The notes: generated by a model not told the origin, from the letters alone. Counted from the first letter of the stretch, positions 17,701 to 26,900 are shown. The stretch: DNA of 64,000 nucleotides from Halomonas sp. 54_146 (GCF_001507855.1 NZ_LGEN01000003.1:91225-155224), one strand, 5' to 3'. Numbers and translations are program-made.

Positions 17701-19451
17701 CTGATAAAGCGCTGCTGCTCGGCGGGCAGGTCCTTAGACTCTTGACCGTCTCCCAGCCAATCTACCGTGCCGCTATCAAACAGCACGCTGGCGGTAACGC
17801 CCGACTCTGTGATGGAAACATCAAAAAGTGATTCCGGCTTCGCCGTCAGTGCATTTGGTAGGGTATTGAGATCTGGGCCATCTATTGCACGAACGGCATA
17901 AGCGCCATCCCACAAGTAAAGGCTAAAACCAACATCGTTATCATCGTTAACCGGGCCCGCCAATATCAGATAACCCTCATCGCCAGCAGGCTCAATAGAG
18001 CGCACCGCACGGCCATCCAGGTCCAAACGCAGGGGGTCGCCAAAGCTAGCGTCGCTAGCCTCACCCGCGACGAGATCAATCACATTCTTTACTGGCACTA
18101 ACTGCGCGAATCCATCGTCGAGCGGCGAGCGCAGGCCTAGGTAAAGGGAGTCACCGATAAACGTAGCGCCTTCAACATTGACCCCTAACGAGAGGCCTAG
18201 CGCATTTTCACCTAATCCATGGTCATTATTGGTATCCCAGTCGTTCAGCTGGCGGGTTAAATCGGTGAACTGGCCTGTTACCTGAATAGCCAGATTCTCA
18301 GCATTATCGCCGGTCACTTCAGTAGCAAAAATCATTGAGCGCTGGCTGCTCTCATGAGAGCCAAGCCAATACTGAATGCCTTGGTACGTAGCAACCGCTT
18401 CAAGGTCGGCTTCTTGGGTATCATTAAGCCCTAACGCATCGTTTAAATTTACTTCTACCAGTGGAGCGCCATCGCTGTTTCGGTCATAAAGGCGTAGCAC
18501 CTGGTCTTCGTCATCTGCCACCAGCATTAACCCTTCACCTACGGCAATGGCTGCTGAAGCGTCAGATGTGCCCGTGTGGTAGCGCTCTCCCAGATTGAAA
18601 TTTGGGTTGGTCGGTTCTTCTGGCTCAGTCGGCTCAACAGGTTCTTCTGGCTCAGTTTCCGGCTCAGTGGGCTCTTCTGGCTCTGTGGGCTCTTCTGGCT
18701 CTGTGGGCTCTTCTGGCTCTGTGGGCTCTTCTGGCTCTGTGGGTTCTTCTGGCTCTGTGGGTTCTTCTGGCTCAGTGGGCTCTTCTGGCTCTGTGGGCTC
18801 TTCTGGCTCAGTGGGCTCTTCTGGCTCAGTGGGTTCTTCTGGCTCAGTGGGTTCTTCTGGCTCTTCTGGCACTTGTTGCACAAGCTGCTCGACATACTGG
18901 TCAAGTAGCGACTCAAGGTCTTCAGCGCCACTGTCATCGCCCAGTAGTGGTGTTAGCGCTCGCATGGGCTGTTGTTCGAGGCTCTCGTTATTGTTTAGAA
19001 ACGCTAAGGCAAGCTCTTCGCGCGGTAGTCCATCTGCCAGCAATGCTGACCAGTAAGCTAAGCCTTCAGCATCAGGCTCACGATTAACAACGCCGCTGTA
19101 CAGCTTATTCAGCCAAGCAGAATCATCTAGATTGGCAATGTTCGATTCAAATTCGCCAGACATCTGAAAATTAGTGGCGATATTGTCAATGGTTAACCCG
19201 TTACGATATTCATTGACCCAGTAAGTAAGACCTTCAGTGTCAGCAGAGCGCAAGAAATTAGTTGTGTAAAGGTCAACAATTGGTTGAATCTGTTGTACAA
19301 ATTCAGTGCCCACCATGATTGAGTTAACAATGGTTGGTAGGTCAACTTCGCCGCTATTTAGCGTATTAACCCAGTAGGTAATGCCATCTTCGTCCGGTTC
19401 ACGTAATAAAAAATCTCGATATAGCGTTTCAATAATCTCAACGTTAGTCAT
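14721..19451 (-). CDS. Secreted ExeM/NucH-like nuclease with N-terminal DUF4214 domains
   Basis: 1576-aa multidomain protein without a Sec signal. Residues ~1-165 hold three DUF4214-type repeats (REPDEDGITYW, SADTEGLTYW, REPDAEGLAYW). About 190-285 is a tandem six-residue Pro/Glu/Thr linker. Next come a DUF3616-like segment (~295-580), a beta-rich unit containing EITFTDSGW, a lamin-tail-like unit (LAITEIWSGQSGPD...WFEITN) and an OB-fold-like part. The C-terminal ~330 residues are an endonuclease/exonuclease/phosphatase domain (ASFNVLNYF, LMEIENNGYGD, VVNHFKSKG, LGDLNAY, SSDHDPI). The last is as in ExeM-type extracellular nucleases. Export by the nearby type I system is inferred. It is divergent from the 5'-nucleotidase gene, suggesting joint release of phosphate from DNA and nucleotides. 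Confidence 0.86.
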   Translation of the reverse strand: MTNVEIIETLYRDFLLREPDEDGITYWVNTLNSGEVDLPTIVNSIMVGTEFVQQIQPIVDLYTTNFLRSADTEGLTYWVNEYRNGLTIDNIATNFQMSGEFESNIANLDDSAWLNKLYSGVVNREPDAEGLAYWSALLADGLPREELALAFLNNNESLEQQPMRALTPLLGDDSGAEDLESLLDQYVEQLVQQVPEEPEEPTEPEEPTEPEEPTEPEEPTEPEEPTEPEEPTEPEEPTEPEEPTEPEEPTEPEEPTEPEEPTEPETEPEEPVEPTEPEEPTNPNFNLGERYHTGTSDASAAIAVGEGLMLVADDEDQVLRLYDRNSDGAPLVEVNLNDALGLNDTQEADLEAVATYQGIQYWLGSHESSQRSMIFATEVTGDNAENLAIQVTGQFTDLTRQLNDWDTNNDHGLGENALGLSLGVNVEGATFIGDSLYLGLRSPLDDGFAQLVPVKNVIDLVAGEASDASFGDPLRLDLDGRAVRSIEPAGDEGYLILAGPVNDDNDVGFSLYLWDGAYAVRAIDGPDLNTLPNALTAKPESLFDVSITESGVTASVLFDSGTVDWLGDGQESKDLPAEQQRFISTDIKFNLPDLAPQAGDIAITSVSGSDKTFQFIALKGISEGAEITFTDSGWAGDSFRANEGAVKWTAPEGGVPAGTVVTYSSDSSQFATANSSEVGNNGFNLSVGGDQVIAFVGEASEPTFIYAVQTNSDAWQDTADSSSNSALPPGLEEGVTAVAVGSARNAAFTGDGYGTADELLSTIGDPANWSFEYGGLPTNTTTEFRVGTMEAIYVPGERDIGLAITEIWSGQSGPDVTEDWFEITNRSNETLDFTTKPLYYDDDSADPVDAVEIQGLTTLSPGESAIVMVDGNAESVAEFRSAWSNLSNIDSLKIGYAEDASGLGGGGDAVTLWQGDPRIDGNKVAMESYPDTDGFDAASWDVDLGNFTTTDTEGAISSAALGGDGSNVPAVASPGQANEPQVDITLISAVQGEEDVSPMVGEEVTLEAIVTMVTPGLDGFFLQEEDSDNDDNPNTSEGIFVYVGSGSGEWLEQISAGDQIRISGGVSEYFEKTQLTAERDSLEVLANGVPLPESQRITMPFADKQGLEAFEGMRVAIEALDGGPLVVTELYELGRYGEVTLSSGGRLEQFTEVNQPSVEGYSAWLENAEARTIKIDDANSSQNPDPIIYGRNGEELSGTNPLRGGDELQTLEGVLDYNFSEWKVQNVEGLDFTGPARPATPDTGALGDTDITVASFNVLNYFTTLDENGNKTETLNGTQHDPRGADNAEEFARQEAKIVEAINTSGADVVGLMEIENNGYGDESALATLVNALNVDATSKGMSDVTWAYSITKDEHGNEVSPGDDAITVGVIYNSQAVTPVGDAATKTDGAFTSANRAPVMQTFKDNEGEVFSVVVNHFKSKGSVVNGENAIGDGQANNNPTRVEAAEELRDWLATNPTGSDDSDVLILGDLNAYAMEDPITTLKNAGFELLDDDYSYVFDGFWGSLDHALASNSLADQVTGTTTWHINADEASALDYNTDFTNDRQDDNLYADDAFRSSDHDPILVGLNLGIVEA
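18600..18885 (-). repeat. 18-bp tandem repeat coding a Pro-Glu-Thr linker
   Basis: About a dozen near-identical 18-bp units, each encoding PEEPTE, plus a few degenerate units at both ends. The acidic, proline-rich spacer separates the DUF4214 part from the enzymatic part. Copy number is likely to vary by replication slippage. The reading frames on the opposite strand here are by-products of the repeat. Confidence 0.9.
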
Positions 19452-19663
19452 GGAGCTAGCCCTTACAAGTGAATGAAGGGGTTATAATTTATTGCTGAGC
19501 GGTGGCAGTTCAATGACGCTTATATTAGGTTTTGATGAAATTTTTTATTAATTTTAATTTTCTGAAAACAGCGGTTTTTCTTTAAAACGTCATGCACCTG
19601 TAATGGCCCGCTGGGTAATCTTACGGCTGCCTAATTTTGCTAATGATTAATAAGGGAACCGCC

Positions 19664-22003
19664 ATGAGTAATTTTCAGCTTCAGCTTCTGCACGCAGCCG
19701 ATATGGAAGGGGGCGGTGGAGACCTGCTAAACGCACCTAACTTTATTGCCATCGTCGATCATCTAGAAGACCAATACGCCAACTCATTGTTTGTCAGCTC
19801 GGGGGATTTAGTCCTGCCTGGGCCTTATTTAAACGCTGCTGGTGACGCAAGTTTGCAAGCTGCTTTCCAGGCTGCCGTTGAAGAAATTTATGGGCTGGAA
19901 GCGGGTTCCATGAGCGCTATCACCGCAGCTTCCGGGCGTCTTGAAACGCTACTGATGGACTTAGTAGACGCTGCTGCCGTAACGCTTGGTAATCACGAGT
20001 TTGATCTAGGTACTGATCTTATTGCCGCGATGATTGCCCCGGTGGTAAACGGCACGACGGCGGCCGACGTTGAATGGCTAGGCTCACAGTTTCCTTACCT
20101 TTCCGCCAATTTGGATTTCTCAGCCGATGGCGCTTTAAGTGAGCTGGCCACCAACGAGCTATTTAGCCAAGATGCTTTCCAAGCCACATTGGAAGAGCTA
20201 TTAGCCGGCGCAAATACACCAAAGCTTGCGCCTGCGGTGATTGCCGAACGTGGCGGCGAGCAGATCGGCATCATTGGCGTTACAACACAAATTCTCGAAA
20301 GCATCTCCTCACCAGGTGATGTAAACGTATTGACCGGCGGCAGTAACAACATGCAAGCCCTGGCCGACCTTATTCAGCCAGTCATTGATGACCTGCAAGC
20401 ACAAGGCATCAATAAAATCATTCTAAGCTCGCACCTTCAGCAAATTCAGTTTGAAGAAGAGCTAGCGACCCTGCTGGATGGTGTCGATATCGTGATTGCG
20501 GGCGGTTCCAATAGCCTGCTGGCCGACCAAGAAGACCAAGAGCGCGGTTTATTTCCAGGTGCCGATGAGCCCTACAACACTTACCCGATTATCACCCAGG
20601 ATGCCTCGGGTAACGATGTCGTCGTGGTGAATACCGACGGTGGTTGGCGCTATGTTGGCGAGCTAGTGGTCGAGTTTGACGAACAGGGTCGGGTGATTGT
20701 CGATTCAATCGACGAGAACACATCTGGCGTGTATGCCGCCACCAATGAGCAGGTGGAAGCGCTGTGGGGCGACCTGGAAAGTGCCTTTGCTGAAGGCACC
20801 AAAGGAAATGTAGCCAACGATTTAGTAGGCGCAGTCGGTGAATTTGTTGCTGAGCAAGACGGCAACATCCTCGGCTTAACCGACGTTTATTTGGTGGGTG
20901 AGCGCGCTGCCGTGCGCACTGAAGAGACCAATCTGGGTAACCTGACGGCCGATGCCAACCTTTGGTACGCCAAGCAGCTTGATGAAGATGTTGTGGTGTC
21001 GTTCAAAAACGGCGGCGGTATTCGCGAGCCTATCGGCAATATCGTGGTGGAAGGAAGCGACAGTGAGCCTAATTACCAAGCGCCGGGTGCTAACCCTGCC
21101 ATAGGCAAGCCAGAGGGCGGTGTATCCCAGCTGGATGCCGCGTCATCACTTCGGTTTAACAATGACCTCACCATTATCACCATTACACGCAGCAAACTGT
21201 TGGACATTCTGGAGCATGCGGTAGCCGCATCGGCGCCGGGTGTCACCGCAGGCCAGTTTGCTCAGGTGGGGGGGATTAAGTACAGCTATGATGTCAGCCA
21301 GCCTGCTGGCGAGCGCATCCAAAATGCGGTCATTGTTAACGAAGATGGCAGCGCCAACGATGTAATTGCCGCCAATGGTCGCCTGGTCGGTAGTGCTGAA
21401 GAGACTGTCAAAGTCGTTACGCTCGGCTTTTTGGCTGACGGCGGCGACGGCTATCCGCTGGGTGAGGGCAGCTACCAAGACCGGGTAGACCTTATGGATG
21501 CGTTCGAGGATGACGGCCTGTTTGACTTCGCCGATAAAGGCACAGAGCAGGATGCCTTTGCTGAATATATGGCCAGCATGTTCAGCGAAACACCGTTTAG
21601 TGAAGAAGAAACCCCTGCCAGTGAAGACCTGCGAATCCAAAACCTTGACGAACGCAGCGATGCTATCTTTAGCGTGTCGGTTGACCCACTACTGCGCCTT
21701 TACGATGCTGCTTTTGATCGCGATGTAGACGGAAAAGGGCTGGGTTACTGGGTGGAAATCAATGAGACAATCGGCTTAAACGACATCGCCAATAACTTTA
21801 TTGCCTCTCAAGAGTTTATTGAGCAGCATGGTTCGCTTGACCAAGAAGGCTTTGTCGACCTGATGTATGCGAACGTACTGGAGCGTGAAGCAGATGCAGC
21901 CGGCAAAGCGTACTGGATAGAGCAGCTTGAATCAGGGTTAGAGCAAGGTGCCGTCATGGTAGGCATTGCAGAGTCAGAAGAAAGCCTGGCGCTCTTCGTC
22001 TAA
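19664..22003 (+). CDS. Secreted 5'-nucleotidase/metallophosphatase with C-terminal DUF4214
   Basis: 779-aa protein. The N-terminal calcineurin-like domain shows LQLLHAADMEG, SSGDLVLPG and the metal motif GNHEFDLGTD; the C-terminal 5'-nucleotidase domain (~410-650) has FKNGGGIREPI and RFNNDLTIITITRSKLLDIL. The last ~120 residues are DUF4214-type repeats (YDAAFDRDVDGKGLGYW, EREADAAGKAYW). The ATG at 19664 with AAGGGAA upstream is preferred to an earlier alternative start at 19637. No Sec signal, so type I export is inferred; the T1SS genes start ~230 nt downstream. Probably releases phosphate and nucleosides from extracellular nucleotides. Confidence 0.87.
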   Translation: MSNFQLQLLHAADMEGGGGDLLNAPNFIAIVDHLEDQYANSLFVSSGDLVLPGPYLNAAGDASLQAAFQAAVEEIYGLEAGSMSAITAASGRLETLLMDLVDAAAVTLGNHEFDLGTDLIAAMIAPVVNGTTAADVEWLGSQFPYLSANLDFSADGALSELATNELFSQDAFQATLEELLAGANTPKLAPAVIAERGGEQIGIIGVTTQILESISSPGDVNVLTGGSNNMQALADLIQPVIDDLQAQGINKIILSSHLQQIQFEEELATLLDGVDIVIAGGSNSLLADQEDQERGLFPGADEPYNTYPIITQDASGNDVVVVNTDGGWRYVGELVVEFDEQGRVIVDSIDENTSGVYAATNEQVEALWGDLESAFAEGTKGNVANDLVGAVGEFVAEQDGNILGLTDVYLVGERAAVRTEETNLGNLTADANLWYAKQLDEDVVVSFKNGGGIREPIGNIVVEGSDSEPNYQAPGANPAIGKPEGGVSQLDAASSLRFNNDLTIITITRSKLLDILEHAVAASAPGVTAGQFAQVGGIKYSYDVSQPAGERIQNAVIVNEDGSANDVIAANGRLVGSAEETVKVVTLGFLADGGDGYPLGEGSYQDRVDLMDAFEDDGLFDFADKGTEQDAFAEYMASMFSETPFSEEETPASEDLRIQNLDERSDAIFSVSVDPLLRLYDAAFDRDVDGKGLGYWVEINETIGLNDIANNFIASQEFIEQHGSLDQEGFVDLMYANVLEREADAAGKAYWIEQLESGLEQGAVMVGIAESEESLALFV

Positions 22004-22063
22004 CATGGTAATTTGATCACTATATGTGGCGGCTGCTTGTTTGCCAGTGCTGCTAGTTGGCAC

Positions 22064-22114
22064 GTACTGCTGGTTAATAAGTACTGCTGCTCAATAAGTA
22101 CTGCTGCTTGGTAA
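22064..22114 (+). repeat. Three 17-bp tandem repeats before the T1SS operon
   Basis: GTACTGCTGGTTAATAA, GTACTGCTGCTCAATAA and GTACTGCTGCTTGGTAA follow one another exactly. They lie between the nucleotidase stop and the hairpin at 22142. They could be slippage products or a regulator-binding array. Confidence 0.75.
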
Positions 22115-22141
22115 ACACACGCCTAATGGTGCAGCCTACAG

Positions 22142-22168
22142 AGTGCCTCTACCCCTGGTAGGGGCACT
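22142..22168 (+). terminator. Strong hairpin between the nucleotidase and T1SS genes
   Basis: A 12-bp stem with one G-T pair (arms AGTGCCTCTACC and GGTAGGGGCACT, 3-nt loop). The T tract after it is weak (TCTGTT), so it may terminate partially or act as an attenuator ahead of the T1SS genes. Confidence 0.6.
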
Positions 22169-22234
22169 TCTGTTATGCTGCCGCGATTAATTTTTCTGCG
22201 TTAGACGCCTCTTCGATTCAACGGTGAACCCTTC

Positions 22235-24001
22235 ATGGCAAAGCAACAGGAAGCAACGGATTTGCAGCGGGCACTAAAAGCCTGCAAAGGTTCGTTCTTA
22301 TCGGTGGGCTTTTTCAGTATGTTTGTTAACTTACTGATGCTCGTGCCGCCAATGTACATGCTGCAAGTCTACGACCGCGTAATTACCACCCAAAGTGTTG
22401 ATACGCTGCTGATGTTGACACTCGTGGTTGTCTTTCTATTCATGATCATGGGAGGGTTGGAGCTTGTTCGCTCACGCATATTAGTGCGTGTTGGTAACCG
22501 GTTAGATATCAGCATTAATGAGCGCTTGTACGGCGCTATGTTTCGCCGCAGCTTAGTCGCGCAAGGCGGCTCAAGCGCTCAGCCACTGAGTGACTTAACC
22601 AGCTTACGGCAATTCTTAACTGGCAATAGTCTGTTTGCTTTCTTCGATGCGCCCTGGGTGCCGATTTATATTGGGGTCATGTTTTTATTCCACCCTTGGC
22701 TAGGTATCTTCGCAATCGGGGCTGGGCTGATCCTCATTGCACTGGCTATCGCCAACGAAAAGTCGACCAAGGGCCTGCTGGCTGAAGCAAACAGCGAGCA
22801 TATCCAAGCACAAAACCTGGCCAACTCTAATTTGCGTAACGCTGAAGTGCTGCATGCCATGGGCATGTTGCCAGGCATTATGGGCCGCTGGTCTCAGCGC
22901 CATCATGAATTCCTCTCGAAACAGTCACAGGCAAGCGACAGAGCCGGTGCACTCACGAACACCTCTAAAGTGACTCGTATGCTGGCGCAGTCTTTAATTT
23001 TAGGGCTAGGTGCGCTGCTAGTGCTTAGAGGCGAGATGACCCCCGGCATGATGATTGCAGGCTCCATCTTAATGGGCCGTGCACTAGCGCCTATTGACCA
23101 ATTGATTGGTGGCTGGAAAGGCTTTGTATCAGCACGTGGCGCTTATGGCCGTCTGAATGACCTGCTGGAGCAAATTCCTGCCGAACAGCGCAAAATGTCG
23201 CTACCGGCACCCCAAGGGCACGTGGCGCTGGAAGGTGTGGCTGCCGCGCCGCCGGGATCACGCATGGCGACTATTCGCGGCATCAATTTTAGCGTACCCA
23301 AGGGTGAGCATATTGGCATCATTGGGCCAAGTGCCGCGGGAAAATCTACGCTGGCGCGCGTGTTGCTAGGTATCTGGCCCTCGCAAGTTGGTGATGTGCG
23401 CCTCGATGGCGGGGTAATCACTCAATATAATCGTGATGAAATTGGCCCCTACATTGGCTATTTGCCGCAAGACATTGAGCTGTTTGATGGCACCATCAGC
23501 GAAAATATCGCTCGTTTTGGCAACATAGACCCGCAAAAGGTTGTGGAAGCCGCGAAGAAAGCGGGCGTACACGAAATGATTCTGGAATTGCCCAACGGCT
23601 ACGACACAGTGATTTCCGCCAGCAGCGGTGCGCTTTCAGGCGGCCAACGCCAACGCGTAGGGCTGGCGCGTGCGCTGTATGGTAACCCGGTGCTTGTCGT
23701 GCTGGATGAACCCAATGCCAACCTAGATGACGCGGGTGAACGCGCACTGGCAGCGTCTATTGCCCAGCTGAAGGCCGAAGGTGCCACTCTGTTTGTGATC
23801 AGCCATCGCACCAGCGTGTTGAAAAATATGGATAAACTGCTGGTGATGAAAGAAGGTCAGGTCAGTATGTTTGGCCCTCGTGACCAAGTCCTTGCCCAGT
23901 TTGCTAAAAAACCAAGCCCTCAGGTGAATAAGCAAAGTGCAGCCCGTCTTTCTGCCATAGCAGGCGGCCGTGGTGCTGGTAGCGAAAGCGAGGAGAAGTA
24001 A
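22235..24001 (+). CDS. Type I secretion ABC transporter (permease/ATPase, PrtD/RsaD type)
   Basis: 588-aa half-transporter with ~6 TM helices in residues ~20-310 and one ATPase domain: Walker A GPSAAGKSTLARVLLG (about 366), signature ALSGGQRQRVGLARALYG (about 470), Walker B VLVVLDEPNANLDD and switch His in VISHRTS. It lacks the N-terminal C39-like domain of HlyB, as in PrtD/AprD/RsaD exporters, which recognise C-terminal signals of proteases, lipases and S-layer proteins. It is followed within 2 nt by the HlyD gene and then tolC, so the full exporter is one operon. Likely substrates are the DUF4214 proteins encoded on both sides. Confidence 0.92.
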   Translation: MAKQQEATDLQRALKACKGSFLSVGFFSMFVNLLMLVPPMYMLQVYDRVITTQSVDTLLMLTLVVVFLFMIMGGLELVRSRILVRVGNRLDISINERLYGAMFRRSLVAQGGSSAQPLSDLTSLRQFLTGNSLFAFFDAPWVPIYIGVMFLFHPWLGIFAIGAGLILIALAIANEKSTKGLLAEANSEHIQAQNLANSNLRNAEVLHAMGMLPGIMGRWSQRHHEFLSKQSQASDRAGALTNTSKVTRMLAQSLILGLGALLVLRGEMTPGMMIAGSILMGRALAPIDQLIGGWKGFVSARGAYGRLNDLLEQIPAEQRKMSLPAPQGHVALEGVAAAPPGSRMATIRGINFSVPKGEHIGIIGPSAAGKSTLARVLLGIWPSQVGDVRLDGGVITQYNRDEIGPYIGYLPQDIELFDGTISENIARFGNIDPQKVVEAAKKAGVHEMILELPNGYDTVISASSGALSGGQRQRVGLARALYGNPVLVVLDEPNANLDDAGERALAASIAQLKAEGATLFVISHRTSVLKNMDKLLVMKEGQVSMFGPRDQVLAQFAKKPSPQVNKQSAARLSAIAGGRGAGSESEEK

Positions 24002-24002
24002 C

Positions 24003-25382
24003 ATGAGCGATCAAAAGCGTAATCTCCCCACGTCGTCTGAAATAGATGTCACCCCCAATGGGCCTGTCACGTTAGACGGCGAAGCCCACGAAAAGCTACC
24101 CACCAACGATAAAGGCTATCGTAAACTCGGCTACGCGATTCTCGTGTTTGCCTTGGGAGGGTTTGCATTGTGGGCCGCGACCGCCTCCTTGGCCGTCGCC
24201 GTGGTTGCACCTGGCAGCGTGTCAATTGAGTCCTTCAAGCGCACGGTGCAACACTTGGAAGGCGGCATTGTTGAGCAACTGCTGGTAGAAGACGGCGACA
24301 AAGTAAAAGCCGGTGACACCCTGCTGGTATTAAGTGATACGCAGGCGGCTTCTCAGCTTGCCATTGCCCGCTCCCAATACCTGATTAATCGCGCCATGGA
24401 AGCCCGCTTACTTGCCGAGCAAGAAAGGGCAGACGTGATGGAAATACCCGAAGATATTCAAGATGCAGGCAATCCGCGTGTTCAGCAAGTGGTGGCGGTA
24501 CAGCAAAGCCTGTTCGCTGCGCGCCGTCAGTCGTTGAAAAGCACCTTAGAAGCGCTGGATGAACAAATTGTACAAATGCGCGAGCAAATTGAAGGGCTAG
24601 AACAGCGCACGCGAGTAAATGCCAGCCGTATTAGCTCGTTGCGTTCTGAAGCAGAAGACTTTCGTTCGCTTTACCGTGAAGGCCTGGGTGATAACCAGCG
24701 CCTGCGTGAATTAGAACGGCAAGTGCTGCAATACGAAGGCGATAACGCAGAGTTTCGTGCCAACATTGCCCAGCTGCGCTCGCAGATCAGTGAAAATCGC
24801 ATGCAGCGGGAAATCCAGCAGCAAGAGTTCCAAAAAGAAGTAGGCGAACAATTGCGCGATGCACAAGCGCAAATTGCCGAAGCAGAAGAACAGATTATTT
24901 CATTGCAAGACCAAGTGGAACGCACGGTAGTCACCGCCCCCGTATCCGGCACGGTGGTTGGCCGCCAAGTGCACACCATCGGCGCGGTGATTCGTGCCGG
25001 TGATACCATTATGGATGTCGTACCTTCTAATGAAGGTTTTGTCGTAGAAGCACGCATCCCCACGCGTGATATCGATAATATTTTTATCGGCCAATTTGCT
25101 GAAATTCGGTTCAGTGCCTTCAATCAGCGCTTAACCGATGTTATTGATGGCGAGGTTATTCACGTGAGTGCCGACAGCTTTGAAGACGAAGCCACGGGTG
25201 AAAACTACTACCGTGCTCGCGTGCGTGTCACTGAAGCTGGCCAAGAAAACATGAGCGAACAGATGCGGCTGCTCTCTGGCATGCCCGCCGAAGTCATGCT
25301 TCGCACCGGCGAGCGGACCTTTGCAAGCTATATCGCCAAGCCCATCACCGACATGCTGGCTCGCGCTATCCGGGAGGATTAA
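24003..25382 (+). CDS. Type I secretion membrane fusion protein, HlyD/PrtE family
   Basis: 459-aa adaptor. A single TM helix (about residues 46-66, LGYAILVFALGGFALWAATA) follows a cytoplasmic N-terminus. The periplasmic part has a split lipoyl motif (VQHLEGGIVEQLLVEDGDKV and TAPVSGTVVGRQVHTIGAVI) around a long coiled coil (~140-300). It ends with the beta-barrel domain. I use the ATG at 24003, which fits the family N-terminus. The stop overlaps the tolC start (TAATG). Confidence 0.92.
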   Translation: MSDQKRNLPTSSEIDVTPNGPVTLDGEAHEKLPTNDKGYRKLGYAILVFALGGFALWAATASLAVAVVAPGSVSIESFKRTVQHLEGGIVEQLLVEDGDKVKAGDTLLVLSDTQAASQLAIARSQYLINRAMEARLLAEQERADVMEIPEDIQDAGNPRVQQVVAVQQSLFAARRQSLKSTLEALDEQIVQMREQIEGLEQRTRVNASRISSLRSEAEDFRSLYREGLGDNQRLRELERQVLQYEGDNAEFRANIAQLRSQISENRMQREIQQQEFQKEVGEQLRDAQAQIAEAEEQIISLQDQVERTVVTAPVSGTVVGRQVHTIGAVIRAGDTIMDVVPSNEGFVVEARIPTRDIDNIFIGQFAEIRFSAFNQRLTDVIDGEVIHVSADSFEDEATGENYYRARVRVTEAGQENMSEQMRLLSGMPAEVMLRTGERTFASYIAKPITDMLARAIRED

Positions 25383-26890
25383 TGACACGGACGACACGCT
25401 TTACCCTAAGCGCACTGGCACTCGCTGTCTCGCTAGTCAGTCAGCCTGTATTAGCACAAGATGATGTGCCAGGAGGCGCAACTGGAGACGTACCTGCAAA
25501 CGCGCAAGCGCTAGCTGAATACCAAGCCCTGGAAGCTGCTGAGCAGCCTACCGCTGCCCGGCAGCTGCCTTCGCTACCTGAGCTGTTTATGCGGGCATTG
25601 GAAAACGATGCCGAGCTATCTAGCCAGCGTTTTGAAGTAGAAGCCACGCGTGAAGAAATAGCGATGGCCCGTTCACAGCTGCTGCCCCAGGTAAGCGCCA
25701 CTGGGGGGTATCTTTGGCAAGATTCCACCAATATTCAAACAGTAGGTGAAGAAGACCTAGGCCAACCCGCTACTAGGCCGGGTGAAATTGACGAAAAATA
25801 TTGGCAGCTCCAGCTTCAGCAGCCCCTGTTTAGTTTAGAGCGTTGGCGTGGCATGGATGTAGCCGACGCCCAGGTAAGTGCCGCTGAACTTCAGCTGGCC
25901 GTAGTAGAGCAAGACCTTGCGCTACAGGTGACAGAAGCCTACGTACAAGCCTATTTGGCAGCGCAGCGACTAGGGCTTTTAGAATCACAGCAGGCATCGC
26001 TAGAGCTACAGTTGCGCCAAGCCAGCCGAGCTTTCGACCTAGGGGTTGGTAACCGAGTTGATCTTTTAGAAGCCCAGTCGCGTCTTGATCAAGCGATTTC
26101 CGATGCAGTGGAAGCGGAAAATGAACTCGATAATGCATTAAGTGAGCTTGAGCGGCTGACGGGTACGCTACCGACTTTTCGCGATGTCACCACCTTAGGC
26201 GAGTTATCCAATCTGCAAATAGTTCGCGACTTTGGCCGTCAAGACGAGTGGCTAGCAAGAACCGGGCAAAATTTAAAGGTACGGCTAGCTCAAGGTGAAC
26301 AGCAGATTACCCAGGCAGACACCAGCACACGAAAGGCTGGCTACTACCCAGAAGTCAACCTCAACCTAAGCTACTCAGACCGAGTAAGCGATGACGAACT
26401 GCGTGAAAGCGAAGACTACCGCGCCAGCGTAGAAGTCAGCGTGCCTATTTACCGGGGTGGCTACACCAACGCCAGCGTGCGCCAGGGCGAACTGCGCATC
26501 GAAGCAGGCCGAGCAGCAGTCGATAACGAGCGCAACCTGGCGGTGCAAGAAGTGCGGGCTCGTTTGCGCTCTTTGAGCGGCGGTGTGCGGCGTTTAGATG
26601 CTATTACCCAGGCGATAGAATCCAGCGAGCTATTTCTAGAAGCAGCAGAGCGCGGTGAACAGCTGGGCCTACGCGACTTGGTTGATGTACTTGATGCGCG
26701 GGCAAGTCTCTATGACCAGCGTATCCAGTTTGTTGATGTGGTTGGTGAATATGCACTGGACCGCCTAGCGCTAAAAACTGCCGTAGGTGAATTAAACAGC
26801 AGCGATTTGGTTGAGATCATGACACTGCTAAGCTCTATGACAGGCCAGATGACAAGCCAGAGCGCTGGGCCGAACGAGACAGCAGGGTAA
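25382..26890 (+). CDS. TolC-family outer-membrane channel of the T1SS
   Basis: 502-aa outer membrane efflux protein with a signal peptide (RFTLSALALAVSLVSQPVLA). Two long coiled-coil halves follow the OEP repeat pattern: LFMRALENDAELSSQRFEVEA in the first, and SRAFDLGVGNRVDLLEAQSRL in both position and form. The second half includes SVEVSVPIYRGGYTNASVRQ and ERGEQLGLRDLVDVLDARASL. It completes the exporter with the two genes before it; start and stop overlap with hlyD as TAATG. Only 10 nt separate it from the glycan initiation gene, so the exporter and glycan genes may share transcripts. Confidence 0.92.
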   Translation: MTRTTRFTLSALALAVSLVSQPVLAQDDVPGGATGDVPANAQALAEYQALEAAEQPTAARQLPSLPELFMRALENDAELSSQRFEVEATREEIAMARSQLLPQVSATGGYLWQDSTNIQTVGEEDLGQPATRPGEIDEKYWQLQLQQPLFSLERWRGMDVADAQVSAAELQLAVVEQDLALQVTEAYVQAYLAAQRLGLLESQQASLELQLRQASRAFDLGVGNRVDLLEAQSRLDQAISDAVEAENELDNALSELERLTGTLPTFRDVTTLGELSNLQIVRDFGRQDEWLARTGQNLKVRLAQGEQQITQADTSTRKAGYYPEVNLNLSYSDRVSDDELRESEDYRASVEVSVPIYRGGYTNASVRQGELRIEAGRAAVDNERNLAVQEVRARLRSLSGGVRRLDAITQAIESSELFLEAAERGEQLGLRDLVDVLDARASLYDQRIQFVDVVGEYALDRLALKTAVGELNSSDLVEIMTLLSSMTGQMTSQSAGPNETAG

Positions 26891-26900
26891 TGGTTGCCGC

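Noticed and set aside
18576..19087. Plus-strand reading frames opposite the Pro-Glu-Thr linker
   Set aside because: Antisense by-products of the 18-bp repeat; no ribosome sites and low-complexity products.
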